Shown one piece after another: positions 25,311 to 34,959 of a DNA stretch of 64,000 bases (positions are counted from its first letter, which is position 1; each line of letters begins with the position of its first letter). Position numbers and translations under genes: made by a program. The notes below the pieces were generated by a model, which did no database searches, was not told the origin of the DNA, and was given only the letters and a program-made list of their open reading frames with translations. This DNA is from Bacillus taeanensis. Its GTDB lineage: Bacteria > Bacillota > Bacilli > Bacillales > UBA6769. The DNA lies in the NCBI RefSeq assembly GCF_003318295.1, contig NZ_QOCW01000003.1:185154-249153 (forward strand), read 5' to 3'.

Positions 25311-25351
25311 AAACTCGGCAAGCAGTTATACTTCAACTGCTTGCCGAGTTT
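25311..25351. terminator. Very strong bidirectional terminator
   Basis: 17-bp perfect stem AAACTCGGCAAGCAGTT / AACTGCTTGCCGAGTTT with a 7-base loop. It ends the spore-coat glycan operon read from the right. Confidence 0.88.
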
Positions 25352-25434
25352 TCAAGCAATTATAATCTTTATTCTAACACCGCATCATTTTCTACATATT
25401 TTTTGATGGACTAGTACAAACGTATAGATTCTTT

Positions 25435-26988
25435 CTAGTATTTCCTTCTCTTTCTTTTTTTCATTTTGTCATACTTCAATTCTTTTTCTCTTTTATATGT
25501 TGATTCTTTCTTATGTGATCCTTTCTTTTCTCTCCTGCTCTTTCTTTTTTTATTTACTTCTAGACCTTCTTTTAACTTAACTGTTCTTTCGTCATTAGGT
25601 ACGGTAACTTGAACAATTTCTAAATCTGTTTCATCGCCTTCTAAATTTGTTTCATCAATTTCTAGATCAGATTGTTCATTATTAGAATCTGTATTATCAT
25701 CTGCAGAAATCTCTTCTTTGTTTTCATTATTAGCAATTGTATCATCGTGTGAAGGTGTCTCTTCCTGTTTTTCGTTATCCATTTTATCTTCAGGGGAGTT
25801 AAGAGCAGATTTATCTTCTTTATTTTCTATATTAAGATCTTTAGTATGAAAAGCATCTTCCCACAGCTCTAATATTTCGCCTGCAACTCGATCCCAATTA
25901 TATTTAGAAATGGCAAGTTCTCTTCCTTTTTGACCCATTTTCTTCATTAAGGAGGAGCTTGATAAGATTTTTGAAATACGATCAGCAAACTCGTTAGGAT
26001 CTTCCGGTGTTTCTACAATTAAGCCATTTTCTCCAGGAATAATAGCTTCTGCGTTTCCTCCCCGATTTGTTGTCACAATCGGTAATCCTGCTGCCATTGC
26101 CTCAAAGTGAACACGAGCTAACGGCTCCTGCCATATTGACGTACATACGAATAAATCAGATGCCCCGTACCATTCTTGCATTTTATAAGGTGATACAAAA
26201 CCTGTCGTTACAACAGGGATAGCTGATCGTTTAGCTAATGCCCGTACATATGCAACAAAATCTGTTACATCATTTTGACTAAACCACTTGCTTCCCACTA
26301 AGACTAATGCCAAGTTTTTATGCTTTTTGGAAAGTTCATTCATTGCTCTTACTAAGCGATCTGCGCCTTTATTTCTTGATAGTCTGCCGGCAAACATAAT
26401 GACTGTTTTTCCATTTAAACCATGTTCTCTTCGAAGTTTATCTCGAATACTTTTCATGTTCGAGTGAGTGCCTGGTAAAAATCGATTATGATCAACGCCA
26501 GAGTAAATCGTTTTTAGCTTGCCTTCAGCTTGTGGGAACAACTTTTTAATCGTATTACCTACATAATGACTAACAGTAGCAATTTTTGCCGTTTCTTCCA
26601 GAACTTTTACGGCTTCTTCTGGATCAATTTTAGGTTGATGAAACATATCATTATGCATGCTTAGTGTGATTTTTGCGTTTGGGGCCGCTTCTCTTACAGG
26701 TAAAACTAATCGAGGACGATTGAAAATGTGGATTAAATCATATTGATTGTGTTGTACAAATTCAACAACGCCATCGCGATAAATCTCAAATACTTTACCA
26801 GGAATCCGTACATACTTTACACCATCCACAGTTTCTTTGTCTGGAAGTGAAGGTTCACTAATTCCTAACACCGTTATATCATGATGTTTACTTAATTGCG
26901 GAAGTGCTCCTTCGATATAGGTTTGGATCGCTCCACCTAAGACAGCGGGAATAGGGAGCTTTTCCGTACATATCATTAAAACCTTCAC
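25435..26988 (-). CDS. CotSA/YtcC-like GT4 glycosyltransferase with long charged tail
   Basis: Retaining GT-B glycosyltransferase, probably acting on spore-coat glycan. N-terminal LGGAIQTYIEG is the acceptor-side glycine loop. MFAGRLSRNKG (about residue 198) and the nucleotide-sugar signature EPLARVHFEAMAAGLPIV (about 289) follow. The catalytic part ends near residue 380, the size of CotSA. A further ~135 residues form an acidic Asn/Glu/Asp-rich stretch with repeats such as LEIDETNLEGDETDLEI, then a very basic end (KKRKSRREKKG, MKKRKRRKY). The tail is not part of the family and may tether the enzyme in the coat. It overlaps the CotS-like gene by 4 bases. Confidence 0.85.
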   Translation of the reverse strand: MKVLMICTEKLPIPAVLGGAIQTYIEGALPQLSKHHDITVLGISEPSLPDKETVDGVKYVRIPGKVFEIYRDGVVEFVQHNQYDLIHIFNRPRLVLPVREAAPNAKITLSMHNDMFHQPKIDPEEAVKVLEETAKIATVSHYVGNTIKKLFPQAEGKLKTIYSGVDHNRFLPGTHSNMKSIRDKLRREHGLNGKTVIMFAGRLSRNKGADRLVRAMNELSKKHKNLALVLVGSKWFSQNDVTDFVAYVRALAKRSAIPVVTTGFVSPYKMQEWYGASDLFVCTSIWQEPLARVHFEAMAAGLPIVTTNRGGNAEAIIPGENGLIVETPEDPNEFADRISKILSSSSLMKKMGQKGRELAISKYNWDRVAGEILELWEDAFHTKDLNIENKEDKSALNSPEDKMDNEKQEETPSHDDTIANNENKEEISADDNTDSNNEQSDLEIDETNLEGDETDLEIVQVTVPNDERTVKLKEGLEVNKKRKSRREKKGSHKKESTYKREKELKYDKMKKRKRRKY

Positions 26989-28097
26989 TTGGATTTCACT
27001 CCTTTCCAGTCATTTTTAATTTTCTCTAATACAGGCCATTTTGTTTTGTCAATTTCATAAATGGTTTGAATAAGTTGTTTCGTCTCATCATTTAAAAATA
27101 CTTCAGGCTCATACACCATTTCTTTTACGTTTTTGTAAAATTCATTTGGCATCGCCAAATCAATCCATAAAATTTCATATAATTCAGGAGAAATTGGATT
27201 CGCCTCATGATAAGATTTAATCATTTCTCTAACCCAATCCACATCCCATTTGAATAAATCCGCCATTGTTCCAGTGATTAGTTTCCGTAAGTCACGGATA
27301 GGAAGGTCAAATGCCACACCATCTAGGTCAATAATCCACATCCCATTCTTACCCATTTGGCCATTAGACCATCCATAATCTTGGTGAACAAGACCCCATG
27401 CAGCATTTCCGAGTTTGGTCAATTCCTCATACTTAGATTGTTTTAGGCGCTCAAGACCTTGTTTAGCATGTTCTTCAAAATAATCAATAACCTTTAATAC
27501 GTCAGAACTAGCACTCATCTCTGGATAAGCAATGGCAATGTTTCGAAACCAATCCATTTTTATAATTGTTTTCTCATAGCTTTTTTCCCATTTATATAGT
27601 CTTGAGGCTGTTTCACCTTTCTTAGGAGGAACATAACCTTTACTTAACTTATGAAACTCCCCCAACGCATAGCAAAGCTGTTTGGCTCCTTCCAAATCCT
27701 TAGTTACCGGTGCAAGGGGCGTAATCCACTCAGCAATAAACCAAAGCTTATTTCCTGCTTCCACATAATTCATTCCATCTTTTGTTTTAACGATAGGAGG
27801 AACTCTAGCTTTTTTTACATCCACTAAATATTCTTGTGCGCCTAGACTAAATAAACTGCGTGTAGGTCTTCGATGTAAGAGTTTTAAACTTTTTGGCCCT
27901 TTGTTCGTCTCAATCTTCCAGATTAATCCCCCTTTATCAGCTTTGGTCGTAATCACTTCCATATGACTCACCTTTAAGTCATAGTGAGTTAACACTTTTT
28001 TAGCATATTCAATGATATAATCAGGAACAAAAAACTCATCTGTCATTTCTTCTGTTTCCCATGGTTCTATGACTCTATCATTTTTATCATTAACCAT
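26985..28097 (-). CDS. CotS-family spore-coat protein (aminoglycoside-phosphotransferase fold)
   Basis: 370-residue kinase-like protein of the CotS/CotI group found in the spore coat. VHQDYGWSNGQM holds the catalytic-loop Asp and Asn and WIIDLDGV the metal-binding Asp, so the active site looks complete. The N-lobe is less conserved (SLKLLHRRPT has the likely ATP lysine). The substrate is unknown and may be a sugar. It lies between the epimerase (6-base gap) and the glycosyltransferase (4-base overlap), which supports a joint role in coat glycosylation. Confidence 0.85.
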   Translation of the reverse strand: MVNDKNDRVIEPWETEEMTDEFFVPDYIIEYAKKVLTHYDLKVSHMEVITTKADKGGLIWKIETNKGPKSLKLLHRRPTRSLFSLGAQEYLVDVKKARVPPIVKTKDGMNYVEAGNKLWFIAEWITPLAPVTKDLEGAKQLCYALGEFHKLSKGYVPPKKGETASRLYKWEKSYEKTIIKMDWFRNIAIAYPEMSASSDVLKVIDYFEEHAKQGLERLKQSKYEELTKLGNAAWGLVHQDYGWSNGQMGKNGMWIIDLDGVAFDLPIRDLRKLITGTMADLFKWDVDWVREMIKSYHEANPISPELYEILWIDLAMPNEFYKNVKEMVYEPEVFLNDETKQLIQTIYEIDKTKWPVLEKIKNDWKGVKSK

Positions 28098-28103
28098 TTA
28101 AAA

Positions 28104-29063
28104 TTATCCTTTCCTAGTTTTTTTAAACCATGATGCAAACCGCCGTAACCCCTCATCTAATTCAATTTCTGGAACATATCCTATCTTTTTAATCTTAGTT
28201 AAATCAGCCCAAGTTTGCGGAACATCTCCTATTTGATTAGACATCCATTTTTTCGAAAACTGGAGGTTAAATGTTTTTTCTATCCTATCTATTAGATCAA
28301 TGAGCTGTATAGGCCGATCATTTCCTAAGTTAAAAACCTCATAGCCATTTATCCTATAATGGATCGCTTTATCTATCCCTTGGACAATATCAGAAACATA
28401 TGTGTAGTCTCTACTTGATAACCCATCTCCATATAGCTCAATTTCCTCTCCATTTAATAACTTGGCTGCAAACTTATGAATCGCCAAATCTGGACGCTGT
28501 CTAGGACCATATACCGTAAAAAACCTTAGCGCAATAACTGGCAACTTAAAGCAATGACTATAACTTTTACATAGAACTTCCCCAGCAGCTTTTGTAGCAC
28601 CATATGGAGAAGCAATGTATAGAAGAGGCTGCTCTTCTTTAAATGGCACTTGTTCATTTAATCCGTATACAGAGCTTGAAGAGGCAAAAATAAATTTTTT
28701 CACACCATAATCAGCTGAAGCCTGAAGCATATGAAGAGTTCCGATTATATTAACTTTTGCATATTCTCGAGATTGCTGGATGGATGGACGGACACCAGCT
28801 TTTGCAGCAAGATGAACAACCATGCTTGGTTTTACTTCTTCAAAAATTTTTCTTACTTCAATTTCGTTACAAATATCTTTTTCATATAAAAAGTAATTTT
28901 TATGATCAAGTTGTGCAGCAATATTTTGTTCTTTTATTTCTCGAGGGTAAAAAGGATCGAAATTATCAATAACATGAACTTCATATCCTTCACTTAGTAA
29001 ATGCTCTGTAAGGTGGCTTCCGATAAATCCTGCGCCGCCTGTAACGATTACTTTATTATTCAA
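28104..29063 (-). CDS. NAD-dependent nucleotide-sugar epimerase/dehydratase, YtcB-like
   Basis: Extended short-chain dehydrogenase of the UDP-glucose/glucuronate 4-epimerase type. GGAGFIGSH (residues 9-17) binds NAD, SSSSVYG carries the catalytic Ser, and SPYGATKAAGE the Tyr-Lys pair. 319 residues. The start is TTG at 29063 behind GGGAGGGGG. As the first gene of a three-gene operon it likely supplies the activated sugar used by the glycosyltransferase. The order epimerase, kinase-like, transferase recalls the B. subtilis ytcB-ytcC-cotI region. Confidence 0.87.
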   Translation of the reverse strand: MNNKVIVTGGAGFIGSHLTEHLLSEGYEVHVIDNFDPFYPREIKEQNIAAQLDHKNYFLYEKDICNEIEVRKIFEEVKPSMVVHLAAKAGVRPSIQQSREYAKVNIIGTLHMLQASADYGVKKFIFASSSSVYGLNEQVPFKEEQPLLYIASPYGATKAAGEVLCKSYSHCFKLPVIALRFFTVYGPRQRPDLAIHKFAAKLLNGEEIELYGDGLSSRDYTYVSDIVQGIDKAIHYRINGYEVFNLGNDRPIQLIDLIDRIEKTFNLQFSKKWMSNQIGDVPQTWADLTKIKKIGYVPEIELDEGLRRFASWFKKTRKG

Positions 29064-29390
29064 TAAGGTTCCCCCTCCCTTTTTGATAGATTTAATAGAT
29101 GTATAAATAACAACGATATATGTTGCAAAAATAACTTATTCCCACTAATATGCTGTATCATATTCTTTAAAGTAAGGGTTGTATAATTCATATATCCTTA
29201 TTATTGTTATTTTTCTATAAATAGGCTGTAAAACTATGAAACCTCCCTGAAAAAAGGATATTTTAATAGACCTTTTCATATGGAACAGACATAAATAAAA
29301 AAGCAGGAAACCTTAATTGGTTCCTGCTCTTTTAAGACTAACTTTGCGACAGCTTTAACTTGCATCATATGGTGATTCCAGAACCTGTTA
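29064..29390. other. Intergenic region with one terminator
   Basis: 327 bases. At 29302-29328 a stem AGCAGGAAACC / GGTTCCTGCT with flanking A and T runs ends the peptidase gene from the right. The rest is AT-rich and should hold the promoter of the coat-glycan operon, but I found no full sigma-K or sigma-E match. Confidence 0.6.
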
Positions 29391-30098
29391 CTATACAGTC
29401 ATTTTCCATCTTGATAATGCTAACCAATTTTCCTGTTCTTTATAGTCAGGCATTATTTTTCCAACAAGCCGCCAGAAGGATCTGTCGTGATTCAAATGGA
29501 CCATGTGGCACATTTCATGAACAACTACGTAGTCGATCACATGAAGTGGCGCCATTGCCAATCTCCAATTAAATGTTAGCTGCAGTTTTGAATCACAAGT
29601 TCCCCAGGCAGTTTTACTATCAGATATTTTGATCGAACGGGGCTTTACTTTAAAGTGGCTTTGATAGTACCGAATTCTCTTCTCCACTAATGCTTTACAC
29701 TGCTGATAATAAAATCGTTTTAAAGCTTGTTTTATTTTTTCATCTTCAATCTGCTTCACATGTATATGTAAATGCTCTCCTTCAATCACTACATTGTCCT
29801 GCTCGATATTAATATCTTGAATGATCTTTATCGGATAGGTGTTTCCTAAAAATAGAAAGCTTTCCCCATGCTCATAAACCTTTTCCTGTTTACCGCGCAT
29901 TCTATCCTTCATTTCATTTAACTTCTGCTGAATCAGACCCCATTTTTCCTCTATTAATTGAAGTACTCTTTCATCTGGTGTTCCTTTTGGAGCATGAACT
30001 TCAACATTTCCATAGTGATCTATCATAATGCCTATTGATGTTCGCTTTTTGTACTTTATCTCAAGACGTATTGTCTTGCCCGCATAGGTATGTATCAT
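29391..30098 (-). CDS. YgjP/SprT-like zinc metallopeptidase (M48-type)
   Basis: 235-residue cytosolic protein of the YgjP (DUF45) family. The zinc motif HEMCHMVHLNHDRSFW near the C-terminus supplies HExxH and a third His. Upstream SKTAWGTCDSKLQLTFNWRL is the other conserved block of the family. Substrate unknown. No signal peptide. A 25-base gap separates it from the upstream DUF1456 gene, so the two may be co-transcribed. Confidence 0.87.
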   Translation of the reverse strand: MIHTYAGKTIRLEIKYKKRTSIGIMIDHYGNVEVHAPKGTPDERVLQLIEEKWGLIQQKLNEMKDRMRGKQEKVYEHGESFLFLGNTYPIKIIQDINIEQDNVVIEGEHLHIHVKQIEDEKIKQALKRFYYQQCKALVEKRIRYYQSHFKVKPRSIKISDSKTAWGTCDSKLQLTFNWRLAMAPLHVIDYVVVHEMCHMVHLNHDRSFWRLVGKIMPDYKEQENWLALSRWKMTV

Positions 30099-30123
30099 CT
30101 TTTCACCTGTATGATTATTTCTT

Positions 30124-30615
30124 TTATCCTCTGTATTTTACAGCTAACCCTTTTAGGAATCTCCTTGCAAAATTATCTCCACACTCTTTATAATTCTTAT
30201 GACCTTCTTTTCTTAACAACGCGCCAAGTTCTCCTTTTGAAACATTAATTCCCCCCTCGCCAAATATATCCAGCATATCTTCCGTTGTTAACGACAGGGC
30301 TATTTTAACCTTCTTTAATAGGACATTATTAACGTTTGGACTTTTCTTTAAAAATGATTCTGGTGTATTAGGTTGTCCTGGTTTTGGATCTTGTTTTCCT
30401 CTTTTAAAAGTAATAAACCCATTTAAGAATGAATCTAACATAATGTTATTACATTTTATTTGATTTTCAGCTTCATCAGACTCTGTTTTCGTGAGAATCT
30501 TTGGTATGTCAGCTAATGTCACTTCTGCACCGCCCAAATGAAATATCTCTACCATATCTGAATTTTTTATATCAAGTGCATATCTTAATCGAATTAATAT
30601 ATCGTTATTATCCAT
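30124..30615 (-). CDS. DUF1456 protein, YehS-like
   Basis: 163-residue protein with two repeats of the DUF1456 helical unit: DILIRLRYALDIKNSDMVEIF (residues 4-24) and the related VLLKKVKIALSLTTEDMLDIF (about 98-118). Each is followed by a G-G-rich turn and a small basic helix. E. coli YehS has the same build. Molecular function is unknown; the paired helices suggest nucleic-acid or protein binding. Confidence 0.85.
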   Translation of the reverse strand: MDNNDILIRLRYALDIKNSDMVEIFHLGGAEVTLADIPKILTKTESDEAENQIKCNNIMLDSFLNGFITFKRGKQDPKPGQPNTPESFLKKSPNVNNVLLKKVKIALSLTTEDMLDIFGEGGINVSKGELGALLRKEGHKNYKECGDNFARRFLKGLAVKYRG

Positions 30616-30807
30616 TTTAAAACCTCCAATATCATTTCTGTCTATTTTAATACAACAATTGAAACAACTTCAACATCACTATAGTCCGCAGCTCTTCTCA
30701 ATCAATTTAATAAAATGCCAGCCTCAACTAAGGAAACTGACATTTTTGTTATTTATAAAATTAACCTGTTTATTCATTTTTCACATTTACAAAAACCTTG
30801 TATGCAC

Positions 30808-32190
30808 CTACATATTAAGCTTTAATACCGCAACATTTTCTACATGTGTTGTATGAGGAAACATATCAACCGGCTGTACTTCCTGTGTCTTATATCCGCC
30901 TTCTTCAAGTACCTTTAAATCCCGGGCAAGTGTTGCCGGGTTGCAGGATACGTAAACAACACGCTTTGGCTTCATGTCCAACATCGTTTGAAGCAGTTTT
31001 TCATCACAGCCTTTTCTTGGTGGATCAACGACCATGACATCTGCTTTAATTCCTTCTTCATACCAGTTCGGGATAATAGTTTCCGCTTCTCCTACCGCAA
31101 ATTCGACATTCTTAATGTGATTAAGCTCTGCATTTCGTTTTGCGTCTTCAATCGCTTCAGGAACAATTTCAACGCCGTACACACTTTTTGCTTTTTGCGC
31201 GAGAAACAATGAAATCGTTCCGATGCCGCAGTAAGCATCAATGACATTTTCCGTACCCGTTAAATTGGCGTATTCGAGAGCTTTATCATACAGCACTTTC
31301 GTTTGGACCGGATTTACTTGATAAAAAGAACGTGCGGAAATTGCGAACTGAATGTCACCAATTGTGTCATAAATGTATGGGCTTCCCCAAAGAACACGCG
31401 TTTCATCACCAAAAATCACATTTGTGCGCTTCGGATTAATGTTCTGCACAATTGATTTCACGTTTGGAATTTGCTCTTTAATGTCATGAATAAGATTTTT
31501 ACGGTTTGGTAAATCTTTTTGCTTTGTAATTAGCACAATCATAATGTCGCCTGTATTTTGACCGTACTTTGCGACAATATGACGCAGCGTGCCGCGGTGG
31601 GATTTTTCATCATACGCACGAATACCGTATTTTGCGGCAATTTCTTTTACCGTTTGTACAACTGTATCATTTTCTGAAGCTTGAATAAGGCATTCTTTCA
31701 TATCAATAATACGGTGACTGCGCTGCTGATAAAAACCTGCCACGAGTCCGCCTCCTCCTTCACCAACAGGTACTTGTGCTTTATTTCGGTATCGCCACGG
31801 CTCGTTCATTCCTAGAACTGGATGAACTCTAACATTTTCCAATCCACCAATACGTGCTAACACTTCTTTGACACTGTTTTGCTTATATTGAAGCTGTCCT
31901 TCATAAGAAAGATGCTGAAGCTGACAGCCACCGCACTGCTTATAAATCGGACAAAGAGGTTCAATACGCGCCTCACTTTCTTCAATCATTTCAACAAGCC
32001 GCCCAAATCCATACCCTTTTTTTGTTCCAATAACTTTTACCTTTGCTTTTTCGCCTGGTAAACCGTACGGCACAAACAATGTATAACCATTTACTTTCGC
32101 AACCCCAGCACCATCATGGGTGAGATCTTGAAATTCTACTTCGACAATATCATTTTTTTGAACAGGTAATTCCTGTTTTGATTTTCCCAT
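30808..32190 (-). CDS. rlmCD: 23S rRNA (uracil-C5)-methyltransferase RlmCD
   Basis: SAM-dependent enzyme that makes m5U in 23S rRNA. In B. subtilis one enzyme, RlmCD (YefA), modifies both U747 and U1939. The 460 residues begin with a TRAM domain (about 10-65), then the 4Fe-4S cysteines of [10 protein letters not shown], and a Rossmann domain with [21 protein letters not shown] and [12 protein letters not shown] carry the catalytic Cys. Position next to dgkB matches the B. subtilis order. Confidence 0.93.
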   Translation of the reverse strand: MGKSKQELPVQKNDIVEVEFQDLTHDGAGVAKVNGYTLFVPYGLPGEKAKVKVIGTKKGYGFGRLVEMIEESEARIEPLCPIYKQCGGCQLQHLSYEGQLQYKQNSVKEVLARIGGLENVRVHPVLGMNEPWRYRNKAQVPVGEGGGGLVAGFYQQRSHRIIDMKECLIQASENDTVVQTVKEIAAKYGIRAYDEKSHRGTLRHIVAKYGQNTGDIMIVLITKQKDLPNRKNLIHDIKEQIPNVKSIVQNINPKRTNVIFGDETRVLWGSPYIYDTIGDIQFAISARSFYQVNPVQTKVLYDKALEYANLTGTENVIDAYCGIGTISLFLAQKAKSVYGVEIVPEAIEDAKRNAELNHIKNVEFAVGEAETIIPNWYEEGIKADVMVVDPPRKGCDEKLLQTMLDMKPKRVVYVSCNPATLARDLKVLEEGGYKTQEVQPVDMFPHTTHVENVAVLKLNM

Positions 32191-32258
32191 TCTGTTTCAC
32201 CTTTCACTACAAACTGTTTTTCTATAACTTATCATAACGTTATTTTAGAGCAAAAATC

Positions 32259-32285
32259 AAAGCAGACTTTTATGAAGTCTGCTTT
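32259..32285 (-). terminator. Terminator overlapping the end of dgkB
   Basis: Stem AAAGCAGACTT / AAGTCTGCTTT with a 5-base loop. Its right arm lies inside the last dgkB codons, and a T-rich tract follows on the minus strand. Confidence 0.75.
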
Positions 32286-33193
32286 TCATTGTGTTGGTCT
32301 ACTTTTTCTTTTGGAACAAGCATATTGATATGACGGTAAAGATTTTGAAATTCCCCTGGAAGAAGTCCACCATATTCACCGTCTAAATTCAGCTGCATTT
32401 TTTCTTCTGTATGCACTTTTACACGGCTTGCTTTTGTATAAATAATATGAGGATCATTTAAATGTTCTCCACGCAGTGCTTGACCAGCAATACGAATAAA
32501 TTCTGCTAAATTGGTTTTCTTTAAAATAACTAAATCAAACATTCCATCATTTAATATCGCAGTTGGCGCTAATTTCTCAAACCCACCGACTGAATTTGTA
32601 TTAGATACTAAAAATAACATAATCTCGCCTTCAAAAAGCTTTCCATCATACTCAATGCGGACATTTGTCGGACGAATTGACGGCAGCATTTCCATGCCTT
32701 TTAAATAATAAGCAAGCTGTCCAAGCATTGTCTTTAACTTGCTTGGTACTTCATACGTCAGCTCTGTTAGCTTCCCACCGCCGGCAATATTAATAAAATA
32801 ATGATCATTTACTTTTCCAATATCAATCGGCATTTCATAGCCATCACAAATAACATCACATGCTTTTTCAATTGTCCTTGGAATAGCTAACGCACGAGCA
32901 AAATCATTTGTCGTTCCAACTGGAATAATACCAAGCTTAGGTCGGTTAGGCTGCTCAGCTAGTCCATGGACAACTTCATTAATCGTTCCATCGCCCCCTG
33001 CAGCAATAATAAGGTCAAATCCTCGTTCAACAGAAAGGCGCGCTTCTTCTGCTGCATTTCCTGCACATGTTGTCGCATGTGCAGATGCCTCATAACCAGC
33101 TACTTCTAAGCGCTCAAGTATATATGGAAGGCGTCGTCTTACTTGTTCTCGGCCAGATGTTGGATTATAAATCAATCTTGCGCGTTGTCTCAC
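32270..33193 (-). CDS. dgkB: Diacylglycerol kinase DgkB
   Basis: Soluble lipid kinase that returns diacylglycerol to phospholipid synthesis and is needed for lipoteichoic acid turnover. NPTSGRE (residues 11-17) and AAGGDGTINEVVHG (about 65-78) are the nucleotide-binding blocks of the DAGK/LCB5 fold. GTTNDFARAL follows. 307 residues. The start is GTG at 33193. It lies downstream of gatB as in B. subtilis, separated by 319 bases and a terminator. Confidence 0.93.
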   Translation of the reverse strand: MRQRARLIYNPTSGREQVRRRLPYILERLEVAGYEASAHATTCAGNAAEEARLSVERGFDLIIAAGGDGTINEVVHGLAEQPNRPKLGIIPVGTTNDFARALAIPRTIEKACDVICDGYEMPIDIGKVNDHYFINIAGGGKLTELTYEVPSKLKTMLGQLAYYLKGMEMLPSIRPTNVRIEYDGKLFEGEIMLFLVSNTNSVGGFEKLAPTAILNDGMFDLVILKKTNLAEFIRIAGQALRGEHLNDPHIIYTKASRVKVHTEEKMQLNLDGEYGGLLPGEFQNLYRHINMLVPKEKVDQHNEKQTS

Positions 33194-33512
33194 CTTGCAT
33201 CATCCTATTCTCATAATCACTATTTAATCTTACCTATTTATTAATCAATCAATTATAAAAAAACAATGTCTTTTCTTCTAACAGTATATCGTTCAGCTAA
33301 ACTCCCTATACATAACAAACCAGCAAGAAACCATTCAGTGATTTATTTCCTGCGTACTCCATATTAATGTTCGTTCCTTATTTCCATTTGCGACGGTACT
33401 TAAGAATAAACATCCTCTTTTAAAGCATTAGGCAACACTATGATTATAGTGAAAAAATTCCTATTTGAAAAGCAAAAAGAGATTCCCTTAAGTGGGAATC
33501 TCTTCAAGATCA
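33194..33512. other. Intergenic region gatB-dgkB with terminator
   Basis: At 33477-33504 the stem AAGAGATTCCC / GGGAATCTCTT with a T tract on the minus strand ends the gatCAB operon. The remaining bases are AT-rich; a TATAAT-like -10 for dgkB is present near 33255, but its -35 is poor. Confidence 0.65.
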
Positions 33513-34946
33513 TTAGCGTTTTTCAAGTTCTTCGCGAATTAATTTGTTTACAATTTGCGGATTTGCTTTTCCTTTTGTTTCTTTCATGGCTTGACCAACT
33601 AAGAAACCAAAGGCGCGGTCTTTTCCGTTTTTAAAGTCCTCAATCGATTGCTCATTATTGTCTAAAATGCCATTAACAATTTTACGAAGTTCACCTTCAT
33701 CTGAAATTTGGACAAGGCCTTTTTCTTTAACGATTGTTTCCGGGTCGCCGCCGTTTTCAATCATTTCTTTAAAGACTTTTTTCGCAATTTTAGATGAAAT
33801 TGTGCCTTTTTCGATTAACTGAATCATTTTTGCTAATCCTTCTGGCGTAAGCGGCACGTCATTAATTTCTTTACCGTTTGCATTTAAGTAAGCAGATACT
33901 TCACCCATTAACCAGTTAGATGCTTGTTTCGCATCTGCGTTTTGCGCAATCGCTGCTTCAAAGAAGTCAGACATTTCTTTTGTTTGCGTTAATACCATCG
34001 CATCATATGCTGGTAAACCAAGCTCATTTACATAACGGCTGCGGCGTGCATCTGGAAGCTCAGGAATTTCAGAACGAACGCGCTCTTTCCATTCTTCATC
34101 AATATAAAGCGCTACAAGATCCGGCTCTGGGAAGTAACGATAGTCATCAGAACCTTCCTTTACACGCATTAACAGCGTTGTTTTTGTTGCTTCATCATAG
34201 CGGCGTGTTTCCTGCTCAATAACCCCGCCTGATAAAAGTACTTTTTCTTGACGTTTTTCTTCATGCTCTAATCCTTTTTGAACAAAAGTAAACGAGTTAA
34301 GGTTTTTTAATTCTGCTTTCGTACCGAATTTTTCTTGACCAACAGGACGAAGAGAAATGTTCGCATCACAGCGAAGTGAACCTTCTTCCATTTTACAATC
34401 TGATACACCTGTATATTGAATAATCGCTTTTAACTTTTCAAGATACGCATATGCTTCTTCAGGTGTGCGAATATCCGGCTCAGAAACGATCTCTACAAGT
34501 GGTGTACCTTGACGGTTAAAGTCTACTAATGAATAATCACCGTCTTCCGCATGCGTTAATTTACCAGCATCCTCTTCAAGATGAAGACGTGTAATACCGA
34601 TTTTTTTCTTTTCGCCGTTTACTTCAATTTCAATCCAGCCGTTTTCACCGATTGGCTTATCAAATTGCGAAATTTGGTAAGCTTTTGGATTATCTGGATA
34701 GAAATAGTTTTTACGGTCAAACTTCGTATCTGTTGCAATTTCACAATTTAACGCCATTGCTGCTTTCATTGCAAAGTCCACTGCTTGACGGTTCATGACA
34801 GGCAGTACGCCAGGGTGACCTAAGCAAATTGGACATACATTCGTATTTGGTGGTGCTCCAAAGTTTGTTGAGCAGCCGCAGAAAATTTTTGATTCTGTTT
34901 TTAATTCAACGTGTACTTCTAAACCAATAATTGTTTCAAAATTCAT
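33513..34946 (-). CDS. gatB: Asp/Glu-tRNA amidotransferase subunit B
   Basis: tRNA-binding kinase-like subunit of GatCAB, which converts Glu-tRNAGln (and Asp-tRNAAsn) to the amide form. It begins [15 protein letters not shown], with the zinc-site cysteines in FCGCSTNFG and CPICLGHPG. The ATG at 34946 is chosen because GGGGGGA lies just upstream and the family starts here; an open frame runs further upstream over gatA. 477 residues, normal length, ending in the YqeY-like tail domain. Third gene of gatCAB. Confidence 0.96.
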   Translation of the reverse strand: MNFETIIGLEVHVELKTESKIFCGCSTNFGAPPNTNVCPICLGHPGVLPVMNRQAVDFAMKAAMALNCEIATDTKFDRKNYFYPDNPKAYQISQFDKPIGENGWIEIEVNGEKKKIGITRLHLEEDAGKLTHAEDGDYSLVDFNRQGTPLVEIVSEPDIRTPEEAYAYLEKLKAIIQYTGVSDCKMEEGSLRCDANISLRPVGQEKFGTKAELKNLNSFTFVQKGLEHEEKRQEKVLLSGGVIEQETRRYDEATKTTLLMRVKEGSDDYRYFPEPDLVALYIDEEWKERVRSEIPELPDARRSRYVNELGLPAYDAMVLTQTKEMSDFFEAAIAQNADAKQASNWLMGEVSAYLNANGKEINDVPLTPEGLAKMIQLIEKGTISSKIAKKVFKEMIENGGDPETIVKEKGLVQISDEGELRKIVNGILDNNEQSIEDFKNGKDRAFGFLVGQAMKETKGKANPQIVNKLIREELEKR

Positions 34947-34959
34947 TGCTTGTCCCCCC

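Noticed and set aside
33920..34222. 100-codon plus-strand frame opposite gatB
   Set aside because: It is the shadow of gatB codon usage on the other strand; the product has no domain or ribosome binding site. The same holds for the other antisense frames in the pur, lig, pcrA and mnxG genes.
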